Source of the DNA: Caulobacter sp.
Lineage (GTDB): Bacteria > Pseudomonadota > Alphaproteobacteria > Caulobacterales > Caulobacteraceae
DNA length: 5,694 nucleotides
Assembly (NCBI GenBank): GCA_014378155.1
Contig: JACMOF010000156.1
Span: forward strand, 1-5,694
Reading direction: 5' to 3'
Below, one piece after another: positions 1-5,690 of the stretch. Every line of letters starts with the position of its first letter. Within the stretch, counting starts at the first letter, position 1. The position numbers were made by a program, and so were the translations under genes. The notes under the pieces are model-generated. The model made no database searches. It had not been told where the DNA came from and saw only the letters and a program-made list of their open reading frames with translations.

Positions 1-151
1 AGGTGACGCAGAGGATGGCTTCGGGCGTGGAGCCGGCCAACAGCAGGCGCGCGACCCGGTCGATCAGGGTCTTGGTCTTGCCCGAGCCGGCATTGGCGGA
101 GACGAAGGCCGAGATGGTCGGATCGGCGGCGACGCGTTGGGGGTCGATCAT
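1..151 (-). CDS. addA: AddA, helicase-nuclease subunit of AddAB (N-terminus only, cut by the window edge)
   Basis: Only the first 50 codons are present; the rest lies beyond the left edge. The protein starts MIDPQRVAADPTISAFVSAN, then shows the superfamily 1 Walker A loop ANAGSGKT (19-26, catalytic K25) and the beginning of motif Ia, ILCVT (46-50), as in UvrD/AddA helicases. In the family this subunit is the 3'-5' translocating ATPase and carries a second RecB-type nuclease at its C-terminus, which is not visible here. The ATG at 151 has GGAGG 6 nt upstream. Unlike the other junctions of this operon, addA is separated from the preceding gene by 148 nt (152-299) holding the palindromic element, although the 51-codon frame bridges it with ATGA overlaps. 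Identity is supported both by the motifs and by adjacency to addB. Confidence 0.93.
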   Translation of the reverse strand, partial: MIDPQRVAADPTISAFVSANAGSGKTKTLIDRVARLLLAGSTPEAILCVT

Positions 152-303
152 GAAAATCCTCCCCCTGTGGGGGAGGTGGCGCCCCGGACCTGGTCCGGGG
201 CAACGGAGGGGGGGGTGGACCACCGCCCGGCGGCTCCCCCCCCCGGCGCTGCGCGCCGCCTCCCCGACAGGGGAAGGACCTGTTTGGTCGGCGCGAGGCT
301 CAT
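148..303 (-). CDS. Possible 51-codon bridging ORF between addB and addA, read through the palindromic element
   Basis: An ATG at 303 overlaps the addB stop as ATGA. The frame stays open for 51 codons and ends at TGA 150-148, which overlaps the addA ATG (151) as ATGA. The predicted peptide starts MSLAPTKQVLPLSGRRR and is rich in Gly, Pro, Arg and Ala. It shows no domain, signal peptide or membrane segment, and nearly all of it is encoded by the inverted-repeat element, so the peptide itself probably has no selected function. No clear Shine-Dalgarno of its own is visible; initiation would depend on ribosomes finishing addB. The likely value, if any, is to carry ribosomes to addA and open the hairpin over its ribosome binding site. 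The frame crosses homopolymers at 208-215 and 236-244, so one indel would abolish it. It may also be a chance open frame in GC-rich DNA. Confidence 0.3.
   Translation of the reverse strand: MSLAPTKQVLPLSGRRRAAPGGGAAGRWSTPPSVAPDQVRGATSPTGGGFS
152..176 (-). promoter_or_regulatory. addA Shine-Dalgarno buried in a hairpin supplied by the repeat element
   Basis: On the minus strand the order is CCTCCCCC, loop ACA, GGGGGAGG, then ATTTTC and the addA ATG at 151. The GGAGG ribosome binding site (158-162) ends 6 nt before the ATG and lies wholly inside the 3' arm of a perfect 8-bp stem. This predicts that free initiation at addA is masked unless a ribosome translating from upstream melts the stem. 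The stem followed by ATTTT also resembles a weak intrinsic terminator. Both effects are inferred from the sequence only. Confidence 0.6.
157..278. repeat. 122-bp palindromic intergenic element with 26-bp terminal inverted repeats
   Basis: The left end (157-182) and the reverse complement of the right end (253-278) match at 23 of 26 positions. Inside lie a hairpin at 181-201 (9-bp arms, 3-nt loop), a central palindrome GGTGGACCACC (214-224) almost exactly at the element's midpoint, and GGCGC/GCGCC around TGC (245-257). Each terminal arm is itself a hairpin; the left one is CCTCCCCCTGTGGGGGAGG. It has no transposase and no evident target-site duplication. The layout fits a REP/MITE-like non-autonomous intergenic repeat. 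I recall similar CCTCCCCC...GGGGGAGG elements in Caulobacter genomes, but copy number cannot be tested here. It fills nearly all of the addB-addA gap. Confidence 0.75.
181..201. repeat. Perfect hairpin inside the intergenic element
   Basis: GCCCCGGAC and GTCCGGGGC form 9-bp perfect arms around CTG. The structure can form in DNA or in mRNA from either strand. It has no following T-run, so it is not an intrinsic terminator; in mRNA it would be a stable internal stem of the larger palindrome. Confidence 0.7.
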
Positions 304-3300
304 TCGCCGCCCTCCCCGTCATCGCCGCTGGTGGACCATTCGAACACTCGCGCCAGGTGGCCGTAGTCGCCCGCATGGTCGTGCACAAACTGCGGCGCCA
401 CGCGCGACAGGTAGGGCTGGTCGGGATTGTCGTAGCGCTCGATCAAGTCGCGCAGGCCCTGCAAGGCCTTGACCGCCGCCTCCTGGCTGTCGCTCCCCGC
501 GGTCGCCCGCACCTCTTCCACACCGGCCGGCTTGCGGCCCGTGACTCGCAGATAGGTCAGGTCGCCAGGCTCGCGGCGACCGACGGCCTCGAAGCCGCCC
601 TCGCGCAGGATGGCCGCAGTCAGGGTCAGCTGGGGAGAGAAGCCGGTCTCGACCTGCTTTTTCGACGGCGCGGCGCCGGTCTTGTAGTCGAGGATGTGGG
701 CCAAGCCGTCGGCGGTCGGCTCGATGCGGTCGGCCTTGGCGAAGACGGTGAAGGGCCGACCGCCGATGTCGAAGGTCAGCGTGCCGGTGGCCTCGACGAC
801 GACGCGCTCGGCGCCGGCCCGGCGACGGGTCTCCAGATCGGCAACCCACAACGCCGCCTCGCGGGCCAGGGCGCGCTCGCGGGCCAGGGCGGCGGGCGGC
901 ATGCCGGCCTTGACCAGTTCGGACAGATAGAGCCCGGCGAAGATTTCGGCCGCGTCGGTCGGGACAGGGCCCGGATGGTCGAGCGAGAAGGTCTCGAACG
1001 CCGCGTGGATCGCCGTGCCGCGCGCCCGCGCCTCGACCGGCTCGTTGGGGCGCTCCAGTGGAAACAGCTTGAGGATGTCGCGCGCCCAAACGGCGTAGGG
1101 GTCGCGGGTCAGGGCCTCGATGCGGGTGACGGCCATGCGGCGCGGACGGTCGGCGACGGGAGGCGTGGGCGCCGGGCGGCTGATCGGGGCGTAGGGCCCT
1201 GGCGCGTCAAGGTCGCGAGCCCAGGCCAGCACGTCGGCGCGCTCCGGCAGGGCCAGGCCCGCGCCGCGCGCCAGGGTGCGCAGCCGCCACAGCCAACGGC
1301 TCTCGACGGCCGGCGCGCCGCCCCGGCGCTCGCTGTGGACCAGGATGACATCTGGCGCGGCGGCGGCCTGGGCGAAGTCATGGGCGGTCAGGCCGATGCG
1401 GCGCTCGGGCGGCGGTAGGCCCAGGCGCTCGCGCATCGGTCGCGACAGGAACGGGTCGATCGGCGCGCCCTTTGGCCAGATCCCCTCCTCAAGTCCGGCC
1501 AGGATCAAGCGATCGGCCCGGACCATCCGCGCCTCGATGGCTCCGAAGATCCGCAGGCGCGGATGGGTGGCGCCGCCGACCCGCAGGGTCTCCTCATTGA
1601 CCAGCCGGTCCAGCAGGTCGCCGAAACCGATCTTCGAAGCCGGTGGCAGGACCAGTCCGTCGGTTATCAGCGATGACAACAGGCTGGCCAGGCCCTCGCC
1701 CGCCGAGCCGGCCCACAGGTCGCCAGGGTCGGCCAGGGCTTCCAGGCTCTCAACCAGGGCCCGCGCGGCGGTGGCGGGGGCGCCTTGGTCATCGACATAG
1801 GGCGCCGCGGCCTGGCGCGCGGCGGCCAGCACCCGCTCCGCCAGGGGGCGGGCGTCGGGATGGTCGTCGGGCTTGCCGGGCAGGTGCGGGGGGGCCCGCG
1901 GGGGGGGGGGGGGGCCCCCTTGGCCCTCGACATGGCGCGCCGCGGCCCGGCGCGCGTCGGCCAGCACCCGCTCGGCGAGGCGGCGCGCGTCGGGATAGGC
2001 GTCGAGCTTGCCGAGCAGTTGCGCGGCGTCGCGGGGCGCCGGGCCCCGCAGACCCTTCAGTTCCAGGTCGCAAGCGGCGTCGGCGTCGGCCCGCAGCAGC
2101 GGATGCTTGGCCACGGCCAGCAGGCGCACGGGGTCCAGCGGGTCGATGGCGAGGGCGGCGACGTGCTGGGCCAGGATCGCGGCGGGACTGGCGGCCAGGG
2201 GCGCGCCGGCCGAGCTGTCGGCGATCACGCCCCAGCGGGCCAGGCGAGCGGCGACCCGGCGAGCCAGTTCCTGGTCGGGCGTGACCAGGGCGGCGGTCTG
2301 GCCGGGGGTCTCCAGCGCTTCGCGCAAGAGAAGCGCGCAGGCGACGGCGGCCTCCTCCTCGGTGCGGGCGCTGATCAGCGACAGGCCCTTCAACCCCTCG
2401 GCGATCGGGTCGAGGTCCGGGGCCTCGGCGCGAAGCCGATCGATCTGGGCCAGCCAGTCGGCGGTGGCCTCGGCCGGGCGCAGGGCCTCGTTGATCAGCC
2501 GACGCCGCCAACGGCCCCGGCTATCGGCTTCGGGCCACCAGGGGCGGACTTCGGCGCGCGTGGCCTTGAAGCGATCGAGCAGCCGCTTCATCGCGCCCTG
2601 CGGATGCTGCTCGCCGACCTGGGCCCAGGCGTCCTCGGCCAGGCCCTCGTCGAGGCCGGGCAGCACCACGGCGCCCTGGGGCAGGTTGGCGATCACGCCC
2701 AGCAGGCGGGCGGTGGCCGGGGCGGTGCCCGTCGAGCCGGCGGCGATCATCACCCCCTGTGGCGGCGCGTCTTCCCACTGGTCCGAGAGCGCGTTGAGCA
2801 GCCGCACGCGGCGGTCGCTGACGTCGATCAGGCCCAGGTCGTCCAGGCGCTTGGGCCAGGCGGCGAGGATGGCCTTCAGGAACCTGGCCGAGACCTGCCA
2901 GTGCTGGGCCAGGTCGCCCTCGGCCAGGCCGTCGAGGCGACCGTCGTCGGTGATCAGCTCCTCGATCTGGCAGCTGTCGAGGAACTCGGCCAAGGCCTTG
3001 GCCATCTCCAGGGCCTGGCCCGCCTGGGGGGTGAAGTCCAGCAGGTGGGCGTGGTCGGCGACCAGCCGGGCCAACTCGAACCGCCGGCGGCGCGACGAGA
3101 CAGCGGGCGGCACGTCCAGGCTGATCTCGCCCGGCTCGAACGGCGGCTCGCCCTCGTCCAGATCGCCCAGCGGCCGGATCTGCGGCAGCAGCAGGGCCTT
3201 GCCGGCGCCCGCCGCCCCGTCGGTCACCTGGACGAAGGCGTCGGCCAGGGCGCGGGCCCCGCGCCGCGTCGGGGTCAGCACCGTGGCGCGGGGCAGGGCC

Positions 3301-3422
3301 TCGGGACCCAGTGGGGCCAAGGCGCTCAGCAGCCCGCGGGCCAGGTCCTCGACGAACGGCCGGTGAGCGGGGATCGAGAACCAGCGCGGCCCCGGCGTGT
3401 CGAAGGGACCCGCCGCGCTCAT
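300..3422 (-). CDS. addB: AddB, subunit of the AddAB double-strand-break helicase-nuclease (alphaproteobacterial type)
   Basis: This 1040-residue protein is the second subunit of AddAB, which resects double-strand DNA ends and prepares them for RecA. The N-terminal part is helicase-like (for example VLTPTRRGARALADAF, 48-63) but lacks a GxGKT ATP loop. The middle holds the family block GLEEGIWP (643-650), DPFLSRP and LGLPPPERRIGL. The C-terminus is a RecB-type PD-(D/E)XK nuclease with GTAIH (802-806), ADRIE with D898, DYKTG with D912 and K914, and Q931. The nuclease domain has no cysteine, so the iron-sulfur staple of Bacillus AddB is absent. The frame stays open up to 4160, but the ATG at 3422, overlapping the murU stop as ATGA, fits the alphaproteobacterial N-terminus (FSIPAHRPFVEDLARGLL). 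Residues 457-546 contain an in-frame 45-residue tandem duplication with a proline-rich joint; removing one copy gives 995 residues. The stop at 300 also forms an ATGA. Confidence 0.95.
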   Translation of the reverse strand: MSAAGPFDTPGPRWFSIPAHRPFVEDLARGLLSALAPLGPEALPRATVLTPTRRGARALADAFVQVTDGAAGAGKALLLPQIRPLGDLDEGEPPFEPGEISLDVPPAVSSRRRRFELARLVADHAHLLDFTPQAGQALEMAKALAEFLDSCQIEELITDDGRLDGLAEGDLAQHWQVSARFLKAILAAWPKRLDDLGLIDVSDRRVRLLNALSDQWEDAPPQGVMIAAGSTGTAPATARLLGVIANLPQGAVVLPGLDEGLAEDAWAQVGEQHPQGAMKRLLDRFKATRAEVRPWWPEADSRGRWRRRLINEALRPAEATADWLAQIDRLRAEAPDLDPIAEGLKGLSLISARTEEEAAVACALLLREALETPGQTAALVTPDQELARRVAARLARWGVIADSSAGAPLAASPAAILAQHVAALAIDPLDPVRLLAVAKHPLLRADADAACDLELKGLRGPAPRDAAQLLGKLDAYPDARRLAERVLADARRAAARHVEGQGGPPPPPRAPPHLPGKPDDHPDARPLAERVLAAARQAAAPYVDDQGAPATAARALVESLEALADPGDLWAGSAGEGLASLLSSLITDGLVLPPASKIGFGDLLDRLVNEETLRVGGATHPRLRIFGAIEARMVRADRLILAGLEEGIWPKGAPIDPFLSRPMRERLGLPPPERRIGLTAHDFAQAAAAPDVILVHSERRGGAPAVESRWLWRLRTLARGAGLALPERADVLAWARDLDAPGPYAPISRPAPTPPVADRPRRMAVTRIEALTRDPYAVWARDILKLFPLERPNEPVEARARGTAIHAAFETFSLDHPGPVPTDAAEIFAGLYLSELVKAGMPPAALARERALAREAALWVADLETRRRAGAERVVVEATGTLTFDIGGRPFTVFAKADRIEPTADGLAHILDYKTGAAPSKKQVETGFSPQLTLTAAILREGGFEAVGRREPGDLTYLRVTGRKPAGVEEVRATAGSDSQEAAVKALQGLRDLIERYDNPDQPYLSRVAPQFVHDHAGDYGHLARVFEWSTSGDDGEGGE
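859..891 (-). repeat. Short 18-bp-period direct repeat in addB
   Basis: A 15-base block (859-873) recurs exactly at 877-891, a period of 18 bp or six codons. It encodes ALARER followed by ALAREA in the helical region between the GTAIH and ADRIE motifs of the nuclease domain. It keeps frame and looks like ordinary helix repetition in GC-rich DNA. Confidence 0.6.
1785..2054 (-). repeat. 135-bp in-frame tandem near-duplication inside addB
   Basis: Bases 1785-1919 and 1920-2054 align at a constant 135-bp offset (45 codons). I counted 15 differences in the 102 aligned bases 1785-1886 against 1920-2021, about 85% identity. The protein shows the same: GKLDAYPDARRLAERVLADA is followed 45 residues later by GKPDDHPDARPLAERVLAAA. 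The joint (1886-1919) is pure G/C and aligns poorly to either neighbour. The duplication does not break the addB frame. Whether it is biological or an assembly product cannot be decided from the sequence. Confidence 0.8.
1886..1919. other. 34-base stretch without A or T, with a 15-G run, at the duplication joint
   Basis: On the plus strand this holds seven G (1888-1894), CCCGC, fifteen G (1900-1914) and five C (1915-1919). In addB it encodes a GGPPPPPRAPP-like linker. Such a homopolymer is foreign to the rest of the gene and sits exactly at the repeat joint. It is a candidate for basecalling or consensus error, or for a slippage site if real. Confidence 0.75.
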
Positions 3423-4138
3423 GCCAGCCTGGCCTCGGCGGCGATCACGGCCTGGGGGTCGCCGACATGCATCCAGAGACCGTCCGGCGTGACGCCATGG
3501 ACGCGGCCCCCGGCGGCCAGGACCCGCCAGATCGGCGTCAGCGAAAACGGACCCTCGGGACCGTCGGACACGATCCCGGGCTTGCAGATATGGACCCCGA
3601 CATAGACCAGCGACGCGGTCTCGCCGGCGGTCTTGAAGCGCACCACGCCATCGTCGAGGAACACGTCGCCGCTGTCGTGGAAGCCGAGCGACTCGGTGGT
3701 CGAGGCCAGCATCAGGCAGACATCCATGGCCGCCGGATCCCAGGCCCGCGCAATCGCCTCGATGGCCGAGCCGCCGTGCTCGATCCAGACGGAGTCGATA
3801 TTGGCCACCCAGACCGGCGCGTCGCCCAGCAGCGGCAGGGCGTGCTTGAGGCCGCCGCCGGTTTCCAGCGCCTGAGGGCGTTCGTCGGAGATGACGATCC
3901 GAGGACGGGCGCCCCGAGCCGAGCGCGCCGCCAGATGCGCCTCCAGCCGGTCGGCGAAGGCGTGGACATTGACCACGGCGGTCTCGACCCCGGCGGCGGC
4001 CAGGCGGTCCAGCATGTGGTCGATCAGCGCCTTGCCGCCCACCTCGACCAGCGCCTTGGGCCGGTCGTCGGTCAGGGGTCGCATGCGGGTGCCCAGACCC
4101 GCAGCCAGGACCATGGCGACCGTGGGAAAGGCGCTCAT
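3419..4138 (-). CDS. murU: MurU, N-acetylmuramate-1-phosphate uridylyltransferase
   Basis: This 239-residue nucleotidyltransferase of the RmlA-like fold most likely converts MurNAc-1-phosphate and UTP to UDP-MurNAc, the step after AmgK. By established knowledge of this pathway, the shortcut re-enters peptidoglycan synthesis after MurA and can lower fosfomycin sensitivity. Visible are the nucleotide-binding signature LAAGLGTRMRPLT (11-23), RPKAL with K28, the sugar-site LETGGGLKHALPLLGD (91-106) and the metal-site NID with D115. The second acidic metal position seen in many relatives (W-x-D-V-G) reads WMHVG here, with H224. The length is normal for MurU. The ATG at 4138 overlaps the amgK stop as ATGA, with GAGG 7 nt upstream (4146-4149). 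The stop overlaps the addB start in the same way. A general sugar-1-phosphate nucleotidyltransferase is the alternative, but adjacency to amgK argues for MurU. Confidence 0.9.
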   Translation of the reverse strand: MSAFPTVAMVLAAGLGTRMRPLTDDRPKALVEVGGKALIDHMLDRLAAAGVETAVVNVHAFADRLEAHLAARSARGARPRIVISDERPQALETGGGLKHALPLLGDAPVWVANIDSVWIEHGGSAIEAIARAWDPAAMDVCLMLASTTESLGFHDSGDVFLDDGVVRFKTAGETASLVYVGVHICKPGIVSDGPEGPFSLTPIWRVLAAGGRVHGVTPDGLWMHVGDPQAVIAAEARLA

Positions 4139-5238
4139 CGACGCGCCTCGGCCGGCACATTGGCGTCGAACCAGGCCTTCAGCCCGGCCAGCGCCGGGTT
4201 TTCGAGATTGCGCTCCAGATAGCGCCAGGTGCGCGGCATGAAGGCCTCGTACTGCGGGCGGCCCGCCAACGCCTGGCGGGCGAACACCCGGCCCAGGATC
4301 CGCGCCGCGTTCGAGGCGGCCAAGGCGCGGTAGTCTGCGATAAAGGCTTCCCGGTCCAGCGCCGGCCGGGCGGTCAGGTAGCGGTCGAGCATGGCCTGTT
4401 CCAGCGCCGGTGACACGTCGCGGCGGGCGTCCTGCAGCAGATGGGTCAGGTCCCAGGCCGGATGGGCGCGCAGGGCGTCCTGGAAGTCCAGCAAGCCGAC
4501 CCGGGCCACGCCGTCGCGGCCCGGTAGCCAGATCAGGTTCTGGGCATGATAGTCACGGTGGGTGAACACCGAGGCGCCGGCTTCGCCGCGCACCCAGACC
4601 GGGGCCCACAGAGCGTCCCAGCCGGCCACGGCGGCGCCGCTGAAGTCCGGCAGGCCGGCGAACTTGGGCCACCATTCCAGGAAGGTGTCGGTGGCGACCT
4701 TCAGGGCCAGGGCGTCATAGGTCAGCAGCGGCCAGGACACGCCCCCCTCGGCGGTTAGCACCTGGGGCGGCGCCGCGCTGTGCAGGGCGATCTGGACGTC
4801 GACGGCGGCCTCGTAGAGCGGCGTCTCATCCTGCCCCTCGGCGATCAGGGTGGCGTAGAGGCCGTCGCCCAGGTCTTCCAGCACCGCCAGGCCGGCGGCG
4901 ATGTCATGGGCAAAGATCCTCGGCGCGGAGAGGCCTCGGTCGCGCAGATAGGCGGCGGTGGCCACGAAGGCGGCGACTGAGCCGGCGGCCAGGCGCGCGG
5001 CGGCGTTGTAGCCCGAGGCCAGGCGCTCGGCGTCGCTGGCGCCGGGCGGGCAGACCGAACTCTCCAGGGCCGGCGGCTGGTCCATGAAGATGAAGCTTTG
5101 GCCTCCACGATGCAGGCGCTCGTAGCTGCGGGTCGAGGCGTCGCCGCCCAGCGACTCGCGGCGGACGTCGCCGAAGCCTTGGGCGGTCAAGAAGGCCGCC
5201 TTCGCCGTCTCTCGGGCCGTTTCGCGATCAGAGCTCAA
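4135..5238 (-). CDS. amgK: AmgK, anomeric MurNAc/GlcNAc kinase (aminoglycoside phosphotransferase fold)
   Basis: This 367-residue protein belongs to the aminoglycoside phosphotransferase/choline kinase superfamily. By family and context it is AmgK, which phosphorylates the anomeric hydroxyl of N-acetylmuramic acid (and GlcNAc) in cytoplasmic peptidoglycan recycling. Visible are the nucleotide-loop motif GGDAS (31-35), MDQPP (52-56), EDLGD (121-125), the catalytic Brenner motif HRDYHAQN (H227, D229, N234), the metal-binding DFQD (251-254) and AWDL (261-264). The start is a TTG at 5238, preceded by GAAGGA at 7 nt. The next in-frame ATG is residue 52 and would remove GGDAS, so TTG is preferred. 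It overlaps tsaE by 11 nt and shares an ATGA with murU, its pathway partner, which strongly favours AmgK over an antibiotic kinase. An extra segment follows MDQPP (about 57-80), making it somewhat longer than the roughly 340-residue pseudomonad enzyme I recall. Confidence 0.92.
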   Translation of the reverse strand: MSSDRETARETAKAAFLTAQGFGDVRRESLGGDASTRSYERLHRGGQSFIFMDQPPALESSVCPPGASDAERLASGYNAAARLAAGSVAAFVATAAYLRDRGLSAPRIFAHDIAAGLAVLEDLGDGLYATLIAEGQDETPLYEAAVDVQIALHSAAPPQVLTAEGGVSWPLLTYDALALKVATDTFLEWWPKFAGLPDFSGAAVAGWDALWAPVWVRGEAGASVFTHRDYHAQNLIWLPGRDGVARVGLLDFQDALRAHPAWDLTHLLQDARRDVSPALEQAMLDRYLTARPALDREAFIADYRALAASNAARILGRVFARQALAGRPQYEAFMPRTWRYLERNLENPALAGLKAWFDANVPAEARR

Positions 5239-5680
5239 GCTTGCGTCCTTCGAAGGTTCCGTGGGGCGTCAGGGTCGCGCGGCGCGCCTCGCCATCGTCG
5301 CTGGTGGTGATGTCTATAGCGAGTCGGTTGGCGGGCAGACGCCCCTCCAGCCGCTGGGGCCATTCGATCAGCACCGCGCCGTCCTCCAGCGCCTCGTCCA
5401 GCCCGATCTCGTAGGCCTCGTCCGGATCGGTCAGGCGGTAGAGGTCGAAATGGGCGACCGGGAAGGCGGGGCCGTCATAGAACTGCACCAGGGTGAAGGT
5501 GGGGCTGGGCACCTCCTCGTCCGGCGAGGTCAAGGCGCGGATCAGGGCGCGGGCCAGGGTTGACTTGCCGGCGCCGAGCGGCCCCGTCAGGCAGACCGCG
5601 TCGCCCGGCCTCAGGGCGCGCGATAGCCGAATACCCAGGCGCTGGGTGGCGGCTTCATCGGGCAGGGCGACTTCGATCAC
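5228..5680 (-). CDS. tsaE: TsaE, tRNA threonylcarbamoyladenosine biosynthesis ATPase
   Basis: This 150-residue protein is the P-loop ATPase subunit of the bacterial t6A machinery. By family knowledge it works in the cytoplasm with TsaB and TsaD, which place threonylcarbamoyl on A37 of ANN-decoding tRNAs. Visible motifs are a Walker A loop GPLGAGKST (residues 33-41), the family signature VPSPTFTLV (57-65), HFDLYRL (77-83) and EWPQRL (106-111). The length is normal for TsaE. The start is GTG at 5680. I chose it because an AAGGA Shine-Dalgarno lies 5 nt upstream (5686-5690) and the protein begins with the usual short strand before the P-loop. The stop lies inside amgK, giving an 11-nt overlap, so amgK is probably translated by coupling. 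Identification is secure; the exact start is slightly less so because a non-ATG codon is used. Confidence 0.95.
   Translation of the reverse strand: MIEVALPDEAATQRLGIRLSRALRPGDAVCLTGPLGAGKSTLARALIRALTSPDEEVPSPTFTLVQFYDGPAFPVAHFDLYRLTDPDEAYEIGLDEALEDGAVLIEWPQRLEGRLPANRLAIDITTSDDGEARRATLTPHGTFEGRKLEL
5246..5251 (-). promoter_or_regulatory. Ribosome binding site deciding the TTG start of amgK
   Basis: GAAGGA on the minus strand lies 7 nt before the TTG at 5238, inside the last codons of tsaE. It is the main reason to accept the rare TTG codon as the amgK start, alongside the need to keep the GGDAS nucleotide loop. Confidence 0.65.
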
Positions 5681-5685
5681 GCGGG

Positions 5686-5690
5686 TCCTT
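5686..5690 (-). promoter_or_regulatory. Ribosome binding site of tsaE
   Basis: AAGGA on the minus strand sits 5 nt before the GTG at 5680. It supports this GTG as the tsaE start, even though no ATG is available near the N-terminus. Confidence 0.6.

Noticed and set aside
152..176. Intrinsic terminator between addB and addA
   Set aside because: The stem is followed by only four T and then directly by the addA start, so a functional full terminator here is unlikely. It is recorded as a masked ribosome binding site instead.
327..334. GCTGGTGG, the E. coli Chi octamer, here and at 5300-5307
   Set aside because: Chi of AddAB systems differs between lineages, and about half a copy is expected by chance in this length and GC content. 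Both copies fall in similar codon contexts in coding sequence, so no claim is made.
3..1418. Long plus-strand open frame of 471 codons, and another of 606 codons at 1785-3605
   Set aside because: They lie antisense to addB, whose AddB family motifs and nuclease residues are clear. Their translations are low-complexity Gly/Arg/Ala/Gln-rich and show no recognisable domain. Long antisense frames are expected in DNA this GC-rich.
3423..4160. Extension of the addB frame upstream to 4160 through murU
   Set aside because: The added 246 residues are an Arg/Gly-rich shadow of murU. The ATG at 3422 gives an ATGA overlap and a normal AddB N-terminus.
5087..5089. ATG at AmgK residue 52 as the true start
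   Set aside because: It would delete the GGDAS nucleotide loop, while the TTG at 5238 has a well-spaced GAAGGA.
4135..5238. Aminoglycoside resistance phosphotransferase
   Set aside because: The fold and the HRDYHAQN motif are shared, but the overlap with murU and the AmgK-type GGDAS and MDQPP motifs point to amino-sugar recycling.
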